Positions 27,580-34,939 of a stretch of 64,000 nucleotides of DNA are shown here, piece after piece. Under the pieces are notes generated by a model that worked only from the letters and a program-made list of their open reading frames with translations, had not been told where the DNA came from and searched no databases. Each line of letters opens with the position of its first letter. The first letter of the stretch is position 1. Position numbers and translations under genes: made by a program. The stretch spans positions 248,001 to 312,000 of the forward strand of contig NZ_CP019630.1 in assembly GCF_001999245.1 (NCBI RefSeq), read 5' to 3'. Source of the stretch: Roseibium algicola. Its GTDB lineage: Bacteria; Pseudomonadota; Alphaproteobacteria; Rhizobiales; Stappiaceae.

Positions 27580-28844
27580 GCCTTGCGACCGACCATTTTG
27601 GCGGCACGCCTCATGCACGCGCGCCTATCGGTCTTCAGGCCAGGAGCCTGGGCAACGGCGCACTGTGGCTTGCAGCCTTTCTGTCCGGGTTCGTTATCGA
27701 GGAGCCTGCACCTTACGAACTCTACATGGCACTGCTTTCGGTCGTCTGGCTTGCCTGCGGCCTGAAACTTCGCCGTGAATTCGGTCCGCTGATCATCTGC
27801 CTGATGCTTTACATTGCAGGCGGCGTCGCTTCCATTCCCATGGCCAAGGAGATGGGCGATGCCATCATGTACATCGCCGTTTCCGGCTTTCTGGCAATCA
27901 CTGCAATCTTCTATGCTGCGATTATCGCGGAAGACCCCGGCAGGTTCAGGGTCATCCAGAGCGGCTATATCGCAAGCGCCGTGCTTGTGGCTGCCATAGG
28001 CGTTGCCGGTTACTTTCAGCTTTTCCCCGGCGCGTCCTATTTCACGCTCTACGATCGAGCTCGTGGCACTTTCCAGGACCCCAACGTGTTCGGTCCGTTC
28101 CTTGTGCTGCCGACGGTGCTTCTGATCCAGAAGCTGCTCCGGCAATCGGTGCTGCGTAACCTGCACCTATTGGTACCGCTTGCCATCCTGCTGCTCGGTG
28201 TCTTCCTGAGTTTTTCACGTGGCGCCTGGGGTGTGCTGTCTGCATCGGTGCTGCTGGTCTATTTCCTGGCGCTCGTCACCGAAAAGGCCGCTGCCCGCCG
28301 GGCGCGCCTGGTGCTGCTCGGCGTAATCGGCATTCTTGCGGTCTTCGCGCTGATCGGCGCGGCACTTTCGGTCGATACGGTCGCCGACATGTTCGCAGAA
28401 CGGGCAAAGCTCGTACAAGCCTACGACGGCGCCCGCCTTGGCCGTTTCGCCCGCTACTCGCTCGGCTTTCAGCTGGTGATGGAACACCCGCTCGGGCTCG
28501 GCCCGCTGGAGTTCAACAAGTATTTCCCTGAAGACGAACACAACGTTTATCTGAAAGGCTACACGACCTACGGCTGGCTCGGCGGCTCGATCTACATTCT
28601 GATGGCGCTATGGACGTTCTGCGCGCTGGTGCCGCTCCTGTTCAAAGCCCGCCCGTGGACCGCCTTTACCCAATCCGTCTTCGCGGTGTTTACCGCGCAT
28701 CTTATCCTGTCGGTGATCATCGACACCGACCACTGGCGGCACATGTATATGCTGTACGGTCTGGCCTGGGGCCTGATTGCCGCTGAAAAGCTCGGGCATG
28801 GCTGCCCTGCACGACCGGTTCCCGCCTTCCCCTACCGCAAGTAA
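27576..28844 (+). CDS. O-antigen ligase/polymerase-like membrane protein
   Basis: 422 aa, roughly ten to twelve hydrophobic helices, with the Wzy_C loop region (RARGTFQDPNVFGPFLVLP, FLSFSRGAWGVL, and HPLGLGPLEF...DEHNVYLKGYTTYGWLG). Members polymerise or ligate polysaccharide on the periplasmic side. The TTG start at 27576 overlaps the preceding stop as TTGA and follows GGAGAACG. It is the last gene before the tRNA. Confidence 0.88.
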   Translation: MSLATDHFGGTPHARAPIGLQARSLGNGALWLAAFLSGFVIEEPAPYELYMALLSVVWLACGLKLRREFGPLIICLMLYIAGGVASIPMAKEMGDAIMYIAVSGFLAITAIFYAAIIAEDPGRFRVIQSGYIASAVLVAAIGVAGYFQLFPGASYFTLYDRARGTFQDPNVFGPFLVLPTVLLIQKLLRQSVLRNLHLLVPLAILLLGVFLSFSRGAWGVLSASVLLVYFLALVTEKAAARRARLVLLGVIGILAVFALIGAALSVDTVADMFAERAKLVQAYDGARLGRFARYSLGFQLVMEHPLGLGPLEFNKYFPEDEHNVYLKGYTTYGWLGGSIYILMALWTFCALVPLLFKARPWTAFTQSVFAVFTAHLILSVIIDTDHWRHMYMLYGLAWGLIAAEKLGHGCPARPVPAFPYRK

Positions 28845-28923
28845 CAGATGTCTGGAAAAGCCTCCAAAGAAGCGCAACAACCTGCTTGCGCTTGGCATGC
28901 GAACAAGCTAGGTAGGGTCCGTT

Positions 28924-29000
28924 CGGGCAGTAGCGCAGCCTGGTAGCGCACTTCACTGGGGGTGAAGGGGTCGTCGGTTCAAATCCGGCCTGCCCGACCA
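28924..29000 (+). tRNA. tRNA-Pro (anticodon GGG)
   Basis: 77 nt with encoded CCA. Acceptor arms CGGGCAG (28924) and CTGCCCG (28990-28996) pair perfectly. The anticodon stem CTTCA/TGAAG encloses CTGGGGG, giving anticodon GGG at 28958-28960, and the T-arm is GGTTCAAATCC. The 3' part from 28955 is the integration target of the adjacent element. Confidence 0.97.
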
Positions 29001-29017
29001 ACAATTTCAAAGACTTA
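28955..29017 (+). repeat. attL: 63-bp direct repeat covering tRNA-Pro 3' half
   Basis: Identical to 57985-58047 base for base. It begins at the 3' end of the anticodon stem's first strand and runs 17 bp past the CCA, so integration leaves this tRNA intact. Typical of tyrosine integrases that cross over at an anticodon loop. Confidence 0.95.
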
Positions 29018-29022
29018 GCTTC

Positions 29023-29142
29023 TTAAAATGAAGTGTTCCATGGTTCAAGTGAACCAAACACCCACAACCCAACCCCTACCAGAACAGCAAACGAGAAGTA
29101 CCATAGCGTCCAGTTGTAGCGGTTCACGGGGTGGATCTTCAT
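29023..29142 (-). CDS. 39-aa single-span membrane peptide at the left end
   Basis: The ATG overlaps the upstream gene's stop as ATGA. The peptide has a polar start (MKIHPVNRYN), one hydrophobic helix (WYFSFAVLVGVGLWVF) and a short tail. Its codons contain the palindrome at 29041-29056. It ends six bases from the att repeat. Function unknown. Confidence 0.5.
   Translation of the reverse strand: MKIHPVNRYNWTLWYFSFAVLVGVGLWVFGSLEPWNTSF
29031..29056. repeat. left integrase-arm-like repeat with palindrome
   Basis: AAGTGTTCC followed by CATGG and the dyad TGGTTCA-AG-TGAACCA. The same 26 bases recur at 57865-57890 with two differences. Placement just inside both att repeats fits integrase/excisionase arm sites. 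Confidence 0.55.
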
Positions 29143-29372
29143 TTGTCGAGTTCTTTGTGCTCTGCCAATAAATTCAGCGCTGAAGCTACTATCTCAGCAT
29201 CCTCGACGCTGAACGTCTCGCAAATAGATCGGTATTCAGGACCGTAATCGTGGCCAAGATCCATGTGCTTCCCATCACCGTTTAATTCCGGTATGTGAGT
29301 ATCGACAACAGTCGCCTCAAAACAACAATGCGCTGATACTGAGCAATTTCGCACCTGATACCTGTCTGCCAT
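29139..29372 (-). CDS. element mini-gene, 77 aa, unknown
   Basis: Begins MADRYQVRNCSVSAHCCFEA with three clustered cysteines, then an acidic/His-rich middle and a helical C-terminus (VEDAEIVASALNLLAEH). It is preceded by the shared leader GGAGCCGAGACGATG. Not recognised. Confidence 0.6.
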   Translation of the reverse strand: MADRYQVRNCSVSAHCCFEATVVDTHIPELNGDGKHMDLGHDYGPEYRSICETFSVEDAEIVASALNLLAEHKELDK

Positions 29373-29389
29373 CGTCTCGGCTCCTCAGT

Positions 29390-29641
29390 TTATCCGTCAT
29401 TTTTCGAACTGAGCGCCCGACTTTCAAGAAAATGTGCGATTTGAACCGCACCGGTCGCTATGCGTTTTAGATCATCGGCAGAGTAGTAGACGCTGCATCC
29501 ACCGCCATCTTCTGGGTCTACGTAATAGCCCTTGACCTGCTTGTGATCAGGGTTTGCAGTTGGACCAATGTTACCCAGGGCTTCGACAGCCTCTTCAACA
29601 TGCGGGTCCGCTTTTACAAGTTGCTGAAAGTCCCATGCCAT
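29390..29641 (-). CDS. element mini-gene, 83 aa, unknown
   Basis: Start at 29641 is fixed by the leader GGAGCCGAGACGATG; a longer frame to 29662 would include the leader itself. Acidic soluble protein with DPEDGGGCSVYYSADDLKR in the centre. Not recognised. Confidence 0.6.
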   Translation of the reverse strand: MAWDFQQLVKADPHVEEAVEALGNIGPTANPDHKQVKGYYVDPEDGGGCSVYYSADDLKRIATGAVQIAHFLESRALSSKNDG

Positions 29642-29658
29642 CGTCTCGGCTCCCTTGT

Positions 29659-29982
29659 TCACACGTCTTTGATTTCCAAGCCGAGCGACCGATCCTTGAT
29701 CCGCACCCGGTAGGAAAGCGATAGCGTCGACCAGTCAAATTCGTCTTTGAAGTCGCCGCAGTGATAGTCCTTCGGCGTCATGATATGGCCTGCCGGTATG
29801 CTCAGAGAGCAACTTTCAATCCCCAACATGCCGATACGCTCCGTCCCAGAAACCGGAGCGTTGCGCGTGCATTCCCCGGTATGGCTATCAATGAACCGCC
29901 ACCAATCGCAGCCAGCGCAGCAAGGCCCATGCTCCATATAGAAAGCGTCCAGGAACTCGCTCTTTTCGTCTTGGCTCGACAC
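29659..29982 (-). CDS. Cys-rich 107-aa element protein, possible zinc binder
   Basis: GTG start after GGAGCCGAGGCC. Cysteines in GPCCAGCDWW, GECTRN, ESCSL and YHCGDF could bind a metal. The order is typical of small phage zinc proteins of unknown role. An ORF extending to 30048 is rejected in favour of the leader-marked start. Confidence 0.6.
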   Translation of the reverse strand: MSSQDEKSEFLDAFYMEHGPCCAGCDWWRFIDSHTGECTRNAPVSGTERIGMLGIESCSLSIPAGHIMTPKDYHCGDFKDEFDWSTLSLSYRVRIKDRSLGLEIKDV

Positions 29983-29995
29983 GGCCTCGGCTCCG

Positions 29996-30403
29996 TTATT
30001 TCTCGAACTTGTTTCTGAATGAATTCGGCACGTAGACCGTATCCTCAAACTGGAAGCACGTTCCGTCTGGCCGTGTCATCGCGCCGTCGCGCATGACAGT
30101 AGCCGTGTCAGCTTCCGGGTCCAGGAACTTCGACACCTTCCGATGCAGTGGGTGGTGCGGGATGATTGCGACGCCGTCTGCATAGTGATCTTGCGGGAAG
30201 ATGTAGTCCGGCGCGAATTGAATTTTCGGCGGCGCGGGCGGCAGACCACGGGTAAGGTCATCTATGATCCGATTGAGCTTGTCGAGCGTAAACGGCTCTT
30301 GTTCCTGCGGCTCAGCAACCGTAGTTCCATAAAGAGCCTGCGTGAACATCCGGTCAATGTCTTCCCGCATCCGGTCGGCGGCGGCTTTCATCAGCTTTCC
30401 CAC
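29996..30403 (-). CDS. element protein, 135 aa, unknown
   Basis: GTG start following GGAGCGGATACC. N-terminal helix (MKAAADRMREDIDRMFTQAL), proline-rich middle, then HHPLHRKVSKFLDPEADTATVMRDGA. Soluble; not recognised. Confidence 0.6.
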   Translation of the reverse strand: MGKLMKAAADRMREDIDRMFTQALYGTTVAEPQEQEPFTLDKLNRIIDDLTRGLPPAPPKIQFAPDYIFPQDHYADGVAIIPHHPLHRKVSKFLDPEADTATVMRDGAMTRPDGTCFQFEDTVYVPNSFRNKFEK

Positions 30404-30510
30404 GGTATCCGCTCCTTCCTTGTTACAGTGATCAGGCCCCGCGTCATTCGCACCTCACGAAGCCCGCATAACGCAGACCCCGCCTGATCGTGCCCTCTAC
30501 TTTCCCTCAA
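30391..30510 (-). CDS. possible 39-aa basic peptide
   Basis: TTG start directly after GGAGCCGAG. Strongly basic (many Arg). It overlaps the start of the following gene by 13 bp in another frame. Only the shared leader supports it. Confidence 0.35.
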   Translation of the reverse strand: MRESRGHDQAGSALCGLREVRMTRGLITVTRKERIPWES

Positions 30511-30520
30511 CTCGGCTCCT

Positions 30521-30688
30521 TCACTTTTCGTAGAATTTCCGCATTTCCCCATCTTGTGGAGGTGTCCAGCCTGCCTTTACGAGCGCTTCCATGTTGGCAA
30601 GCCAATGCTGCGGGCAGTCGAAATCGGAACATGGTTTACCGACAAGCTTCAGCGCTCCGCATCCGGGCTTTGCACACTTCTCGCTCAT
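30521..30688 (-). CDS. 55-aa Cys-containing mini-protein
   Basis: ATG after GGAGCGGAGGCC. Four cysteines in CAKPGC...KPC...FDC suggest a small zinc knuckle, followed by an amphipathic helix ending MRKFYEK. Part of the repeated-leader array. Confidence 0.55.
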   Translation of the reverse strand: MSEKCAKPGCGALKLVGKPCSDFDCPQHWLANMEALVKAGWTPPQDGEMRKFYEK

Positions 30689-30700
30689 GGCCTCCGCTCC

Positions 30701-30961
30701 TTATGAGTCACGTTTCTTTTCAATGCTGATTTTCAGCGTTGTGATGTCGTAACCGCGAGCCTCTAACTCTTCCAGGAAGCTCGGGCCGAACTCTTTGGTC
30801 AGCGGTATGTATGGTTTCAAGGACAAGGTGTTGTGGAGCAAGCGAGCATCAGCACGAGACGTGCCTTTCCCCCACACATAACAAAGATCAGGATTGCTGT
30901 CGGCAAGCTTACCCCATTGAGCTTTGATCTGACCTTCTCTTGCACGAGGCACACCCGCCAT
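30701..30961 (-). CDS. element mini-gene, 86 aa, unknown
   Basis: Start 30961 follows GAGGAGCGGACGC. Begins MAGVPRAREGQIKAQWGKLA and contains DLCYVWGKGTSRADARLLHN. It ends in KKRDS with the stop inside a 16-bp junction repeated at 31582. Not recognised. Confidence 0.55.
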   Translation of the reverse strand: MAGVPRAREGQIKAQWGKLADSNPDLCYVWGKGTSRADARLLHNTLSLKPYIPLTKEFGPSFLEELEARGYDITTLKISIEKKRDS

Positions 30962-30972
30962 GCGTCCGCTCC

Positions 30973-31149
30973 TCAGTTCGACCATTCAATTTCCAAAGGC
31001 CCAACGTAGAGCCTGCGATATTCCGGCTTGCCATCCGGTCTGACAAAGGCAAGACGCCAGCGGCGATGCAGGGCAAAGAGCAGATGCCAGAACCCGCCCG
31101 ACGACTTCTGCTTGAAGCCTGTTGAGACGTAGACTTTGCCGTATTTCAC
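30973..31149 (-). CDS. 58-aa aromatic/basic mini-protein
   Basis: GTG start after GGAGCGGACGC. Sequence MKYGKVYVSTGF...FWHLLFALHRRWRLAFV has beta-like strands and many Arg and Trp. A competing longer frame (30986-31378) lacks a ribosome site and is rejected. Unknown function. Confidence 0.5.
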   Translation of the reverse strand: MKYGKVYVSTGFKQKSSGGFWHLLFALHRRWRLAFVRPDGKPEYRRLYVGPLEIEWSN

Positions 31150-31161
31150 GCGTCCGCTCCT

Positions 31162-31353
31162 TTATTGACTCCGCATCATTCCCGAAGAACGCGGAATAAA
31201 AAATGCGCGCGGCTTGATCTTTCGTTGTTTGGGCCACGGCTTGAAAAGCCTTGCCTGCCAAACGCGCGCTTGTGTCTTTGTTGGCTGAGCATTGCCCCAA
31301 TACCAAGGCTTCACCGAACGCAAAAACCTGTTTGGGTTCCAGATGCTTTTCAC
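31162..31353 (-). CDS. 63-aa Trp/Arg-rich mini-protein
   Basis: GTG start six bases after AAGGAGTTG. Rich in Trp, Lys, Arg and Pro (SIWNPNRFLRSVKPWYWGNA), a composition seen in small phage proteins. Not recognised. Confidence 0.45.
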   Translation of the reverse strand: MKSIWNPNRFLRSVKPWYWGNAQPTKTQARVWQARLFKPWPKQRKIKPRAFFIPRSSGMMRSQ

Positions 31354-31371
31354 GACTGCAACTCCTTCGTT

Positions 31372-31569
31372 TCACCATGGCTCTTCGTTCATCACGTCTC
31401 GACAGACACTCATTTCTCGCTCAGCGTCCGCCACTGTCGTTCCGTTCATGACTTCATTAGTCATCCAGTCACAGGGACGATCTCGACGCGATTGGCAGAG
31501 GCATTCCCCGTAGAGCCCGGCACACAGACGATACGCAGCTTCCTGCTCTTCATCCGGGTCATAAACCAC
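31372..31569 (-). CDS. 65-aa acidic Cys-containing mini-protein
   Basis: GTG start after GGAGCCGAGGCC. Five cysteines (RLCAGLYGECLCQ...RPCDW...VCRD) suggest metal binding. Acidic ends. Not recognised. Confidence 0.55.
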   Translation of the reverse strand: MVYDPDEEQEAAYRLCAGLYGECLCQSRRDRPCDWMTNEVMNGTTVADAEREMSVCRDVMNEEPW

Positions 31570-31581
31570 GGCCTCGGCTCC

Positions 31582-31776
31582 TTATGAGTCACGGTTGGTT
31601 TTCGATTGAGCGTTTTCCAGTTCGCGCTCAAGCGCCTCTATTTTCAGGGCTGCATCTCGCATGGTTCCAGAGATGGCCAAAGCCTCACCAATTTCAATGT
31701 TTCCGCCTAGACTGATGAGTTCAGAACCGTTGCGCAGTCTGCCCGGCAGGTTCGTGAAACGCGCGCTGTATCGCAT
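31582..31776 (-). CDS. 64-aa element mini-protein with C-terminal helix
   Basis: ATG after GAGGAGCGGAGG. The second half is a long heptad-like helix (RDAALKIEALERELENAQSK). Ends NRDS with the same junction sequence as the gene ending at 30701. Unknown. Confidence 0.55.
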   Translation of the reverse strand: MRYSARFTNLPGRLRNGSELISLGGNIEIGEALAISGTMRDAALKIEALERELENAQSKTNRDS

Positions 31777-31787
31777 CCTCCGCTCCT

Positions 31788-32411
31788 CTATTTCACCCGG
31801 CCATGTTCCCGAAGGCTGTACCAGGTCGATTGTTTGAACTTCGGAAAACGCGGATTGCCATCTTCCCCGAGAAGCGCCCGCACTGAAGCTGTGCGGCCTG
31901 CCGGGTTTCTAACCTCAGACCCATGCCACGCGGCTTGGATAAGCTGACAATCTGCGTCTGAATAATTGTGCTCTTTCGGGCGTCCTGGACCTGCCTGCTG
32001 GCGCTTATCACCGGCAAGGGCGCTGATTGCATCCTTGTACATGTCCAGCATGTCATCACCGCTCTTGCAGTTCCGGCCAGTCTCAAATTCCTGAACAACC
32101 ACGCCGATTTTGCGCAGTGCGTCCGTGACTTCGTTCAGCGTCTCACGCGGCGCTCGGTCGCCCTTCTTCCGCTTCCGGTCTGCGACAAGCTCGTATCGGT
32201 AAACGCCGAGCCAATAGCCCTTGCGGAGTATAGGCGGCGCGCCTTCTTCCGTGGTGCCGATCAGGTCTTTGATACCCATTCCGCCACGCCCTTCGATGAT
32301 CCATCGATCCGGGCTGTAGCCCTCTCGGATGGCCGCGGCTTTCTGCGTCTCAGCGGACAGCCGTTTCAGCGGGCGGATGTAGGCGATTTTCATTGGTGCG
32401 CGATCATTCAT
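31788..32411 (-). CDS. recombinase-like protein with resolvase-type C-terminal helix-turn-helix
   Basis: 207 aa, first gene of the leftward mini-gene operon. The N-terminal region (MKIAYIRPLKRLSAETQKAAA) loosely recalls a serine-resolvase start but lacks a catalytic Ser in the expected place. GRPKEHNYSDADCQLIQAAW near residue 145 resembles the GRP-hinge and HTH of Hin-type resolvases. More likely a DNA-binding relic or regulator than an active recombinase. Starts at 32411 or 32393. Confidence 0.5.
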   Translation of the reverse strand: MNDRAPMKIAYIRPLKRLSAETQKAAAIREGYSPDRWIIEGRGGMGIKDLIGTTEEGAPPILRKGYWLGVYRYELVADRKRKKGDRAPRETLNEVTDALRKIGVVVQEFETGRNCKSGDDMLDMYKDAISALAGDKRQQAGPGRPKEHNYSDADCQLIQAAWHGSEVRNPAGRTASVRALLGEDGNPRFPKFKQSTWYSLREHGRVK

Positions 32412-32458
32412 GAAACCTGTTTACGGCAAACCGTGTCATGTTTCTACAATTTTTAAAA

Positions 32459-32503
32459 ATGCATGTCAATGTTTCTTGAATAATTTGGATATGCATGTTA
32501 ATG
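32459..32503. promoter_or_regulatory. direct repeats in divergent control region
   Basis: ATGCATGTCAATG (32459-32471) and ATGCATGTTAATG (32491-32503) are spaced 32 bp, about three helical turns, in the AT-rich 123-bp gap between genes starting at 32411 and 32535. Likely binding sites for an element regulator. Confidence 0.5.
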
Positions 32504-32534
32504 ATTTCTCACACTCAAGCACCGGAGAGCCAAA

Positions 32535-32855
32535 ATGTTGTTCGACCCCGCAACTTTTTCCGCAAACGGCAAGACCGAATACGGCTATGACGTCGGCGTT
32601 GTGCAGTCTGAGAAGTTTGGTGAATTGAAAGCCGTTCGTAACAAGTACGGCGTCAGTGTTTATGGCTTCGTTGGCCGCTATCGCACATCACCTAAGCCCT
32701 GGCCTGCTCATGTGCAGATCAGCGCGGAAAACCGCGAAATGGTGCACTTTGGCCGCGACGAGCGCTCTGGCCGCTTCAACAAACACAATGCGATCAGCTT
32801 TGAGCCTGAAATCTATGCAGAACTGACCAATCCGGCGTTCTGGGAAGCTGTGTGA
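32535..32855 (+). CDS. element protein, 106 aa, unknown
   Basis: ATG after GGAGAGCC. Soluble, with many aromatic residues and a beta-rich look (KYGVSVYGFVGRYRTSPKPW). First of three rightward genes. Not recognised. Confidence 0.6.
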   Translation: MLFDPATFSANGKTEYGYDVGVVQSEKFGELKAVRNKYGVSVYGFVGRYRTSPKPWPAHVQISAENREMVHFGRDERSGRFNKHNAISFEPEIYAELTNPAFWEAV

Positions 32856-32871
32856 AGAAAGGCCCCTAACT

Positions 32872-33216
32872 ATGAAAATGGACCGCAATATCAACGAAGG
32901 TGGCTACGGCAAGTATGCGCTGATCAAGCTGCGCAAACTAACCGATTTCATTGATCCGAGTGACCCGTTTCAGAAGGTCAACAAGGACATCGCCGACGCG
33001 CTGGAACTGCTCGAAGAGAACGGAATTTTGGATCGCGGCCTTGTCGGCACCGAAGCGGAATTCATGGTGATCCGTCTCAAGGATAAATACGCGGCAGCAG
33101 CCCTGGAGGCCTACGCAGATGCGGCCGAAAAAGATGACCCGGAATGGGCTGCCGAGATCCGCGAAATGATCCCACGCGCTGGCGAGAATTCGCCGTGGTG
33201 CAAGCGTCCCGATTAA
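32872..33216 (+). CDS. element protein, 114 aa, unknown
   Basis: Mostly helical and acidic; ends in a proline/Cys tail (GENSPWCKRPD). Follows the previous gene by 16 bp. Not recognised. Confidence 0.6.
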   Translation: MKMDRNINEGGYGKYALIKLRKLTDFIDPSDPFQKVNKDIADALELLEENGILDRGLVGTEAEFMVIRLKDKYAAAALEAYADAAEKDDPEWAAEIREMIPRAGENSPWCKRPD

Positions 33217-33236
33217 TCAGACTTGAAAGGCCCGTC

Positions 33237-33479
33237 ATGGATCTGGTGAAACGCCTACACGACTGGACAAGCAGCAAACTGCATGACCGCAGGCTTAAGC
33301 GCTGGGGCATGACGCGCACCTGTCCTTGGTGCCTTCAGTGCGTCGAAACCGACGGCAAGCACGAGATGAAAACGTGCGAGGAAAATCCGTTCCACATGCG
33401 ACCAGCTCACCCAGGCCGGTTGCTCCTGATCGATGCTGACAATCGCAACAACGCTGTCAAGCCCGACGACAACGCCTAA
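33237..33479 (+). CDS. element mini-gene with CxxC motif, 3' end overlapping NusG-like gene
   Basis: 80 aa. Residues about 25-50 contain TRTCPWCLQC and a later Cys, suggesting a zinc ribbon. The second half overlaps the opposite-strand NusG-like gene from 33255, so one of the two ends has probably been changed by recombination. Confidence 0.45.
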   Translation: MDLVKRLHDWTSSKLHDRRLKRWGMTRTCPWCLQCVETDGKHEMKTCEENPFHMRPAHPGRLLLIDADNRNNAVKPDDNA

Positions 33480-33788
33480 TGGTGGCTCTGCTGGATCAAG
33501 GCCGGCCAGAACGTAGGACGTGAACAGCGGCCGCGTGAAGTCCTCCCTGCGCCGCGCCTTGCCAACCCTGCGTTCATACAGGCCATGCGGGCAATATGCG
33601 CGAATGTTCAGCTCTAGCAGATCCTCGATGGCGCGCGCTTCCATCTTTGGTCTGGTGCGCACTGCTACCCATCGCAGCATGTGAAGCGGCAGGGATGGCG
33701 CGCGGTATGGTTCAACGCGGCGTTTCTTGGCCTGCGATTGGGCGAGCCATCGGGCGCGGTCTGCTGGCGTGTATGGAGCGCTGTTCAA
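33255..33788 (-). CDS. NusG-like N-terminal domain protein
   Basis: 177 aa. WVAVRTRPKMEARAIEDLLELNIRAYCP and RPLFTSYVLAGLD match the NusG/RfaH N-terminal domain that contacts RNA polymerase. There is no KOW domain; the last 60 residues are not family-like and overlap the convergent gene, suggesting C-terminal replacement. Phages and islands use such proteins as antiterminators. ATGA overlap with the kinase gene. Confidence 0.7.
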   Translation of the reverse strand: MNSAPYTPADRARWLAQSQAKKRRVEPYRAPSLPLHMLRWVAVRTRPKMEARAIEDLLELNIRAYCPHGLYERRVGKARRREDFTRPLFTSYVLAGLDPAEPPLGVVVGLDSVVAIVSIDQEQPAWVSWSHVERIFLARFHLVLAVGFDALKAPRTGARHAPALKPAVMQFAACPVV

Positions 33789-34333
33789 GCCCGCAAACTC
33801 CCGAACGTCTCGGTATGCGCACCGCTCTGCACATGATCAATGAAGCTCATCACTTGGGCGCACAAATTATCAATCGTATCGTGATTAACGACGATGAAAT
33901 CCGCCTTGAAATCCATCAGCTCAGACGGATGCAAGATTGCCTCATCGTCCTCGCCGCGCAGGATTCGCACCACAATTCCGCCGACTGAGCGCACCGCGTC
34001 TGCCTCATTCGAAAAGCGCACGTCCTCGCAAACGACATCACCAGCCGGAAGGTTTTCCTTCCAAGCGTTCGTCCAGATGTCAGGAGAGATCATTTCACGA
34101 CCCCATTCCGTGCCGAGCGTCTGCATGGCAAAGCGTGGCGTCTTGCCGCCGAGCAGCGACGTTGGAACTTGCTTCAGATTGCCTTCAATATGCAGATCGG
34201 ACAGCCCCAAGGTCCGCAGCATGTTCTTGAGCGGATCAGCCATGCGATGGCGCTTGAAGCCGTTCTTGCTTTCCAAGTACTCGGCAACGGTTGATTTTCC
34301 GCATCCAATGCGGCCGGCAAGTCCGATGATCAT
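33785..34333 (-). CDS. deoxynucleoside monophosphate kinase-like protein
   Basis: 182 aa P-loop kinase (GLAGRIGCGKSTVAEYL), followed by KRHRMADPLKNML and QTLGTEWGREM, which are typical of phage dNMP kinases. It would supply dNTP precursors during element replication. Stop and start overlap both neighbours by four bases (ATGA), so translation is coupled. Confidence 0.82.
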   Translation of the reverse strand: MIIGLAGRIGCGKSTVAEYLESKNGFKRHRMADPLKNMLRTLGLSDLHIEGNLKQVPTSLLGGKTPRFAMQTLGTEWGREMISPDIWTNAWKENLPAGDVVCEDVRFSNEADAVRSVGGIVVRILRGEDDEAILHPSELMDFKADFIVVNHDTIDNLCAQVMSFIDHVQSGAHTETFGSLRA

Positions 34334-34515
34334 GACTTTTCCCCGCGCACAATTTCATAAGTCTCAGTTGAGATTTCCGCCTTTGCGATTGACCCAACAG
34401 CTGTGAAGTCAATTCGAAGACTTTCAGCAGAAGACTTCCTGAGCGTGTCGGTGATTGCATCCATGATCTTGTTCTGATCTTGCACATCACCAATCATTTC
34501 AAGCTTGATGATCAT
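34330..34515 (-). CDS. 61-aa element protein, unknown
   Basis: ATG at 34515 overlaps the upstream stop as ATGA. Hydrophobic/acidic alternation suggests a small alpha/beta fold (MIIKLEMIGDVQDQNKIMDA). A longer reading to 34674 would overlap two genes and is rejected. Confidence 0.55.
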   Translation of the reverse strand: MIIKLEMIGDVQDQNKIMDAITDTLRKSSAESLRIDFTAVGSIAKAEISTETYEIVRGEKS

Positions 34516-34679
34516 TTCCAGCGCCTCGCTGCATACTGGCCCCAATACATCGGCCAAACGAGAAAAGACATGACGCACGCAATGACGACGCCGAGGATGT
34601 CGTTCATTTTCTTTTGAACAATCGCATGCCCGGCCGTAAACATGGCAACAATCGCCCATGCAATGAGGAACCAAGTCAA
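34512..34679 (-). CDS. 55-aa two-span membrane peptide
   Basis: TTG start overlaps the upstream stop (TTGA) and its own stop overlaps the next ATG (ATGA). Two hydrophobic stretches (FLIAWAIVAMFTAGHAIV and ILGVVIACVMSFLVW) separated by a Lys-rich turn, then a basic end. Reminiscent of small phage membrane proteins; role unknown. Confidence 0.55.
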   Translation of the reverse strand: MTWFLIAWAIVAMFTAGHAIVQKKMNDILGVVIACVMSFLVWPMYWGQYAARRWK

Positions 34680-34939
34680 ACCATCACCTCCAACGTTGCA
34701 AACTCTGCCTTGTGCAGCACTTCCGCCATCAGCCGAACGCCTGGCGGGGTATCCTTGGGAATGATCGTCGGCACCGCTTCAATCTCGGCCCTGCAAGCGA
34801 TCTGCCAGCGGGTTATTGCCTCGTCTCGCGTGTTGCCTTGCGTGCAGATATCGCGATACATGCCTTGACAGATGTGCTTGCCTGTCGATGGACAGCGAAA
34901 CAGCGCAACGCGAAAGGTGAGATTGGCGGGCTGCTTCAT
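34676..34939 (-). CDS. element protein, 87 aa, Cys-containing
   Basis: FRCPSTGKHICQGMYRDICTQG carries three cysteines; the rest is helical. ATGA overlap with its upstream neighbour. Not recognised. Confidence 0.6.
   Translation of the reverse strand: MKQPANLTFRVALFRCPSTGKHICQGMYRDICTQGNTRDEAITRWQIACRAEIEAVPTIIPKDTPPGVRLMAEVLHKAEFATLEVMV

Noticed and set aside
30986..31378. 130-codon reverse frame in the mini-gene array
   Set aside because: Two shorter frames with good ribosome sites (31162-31353 and 30973-31149) explain the same stretch and fit the array pattern.
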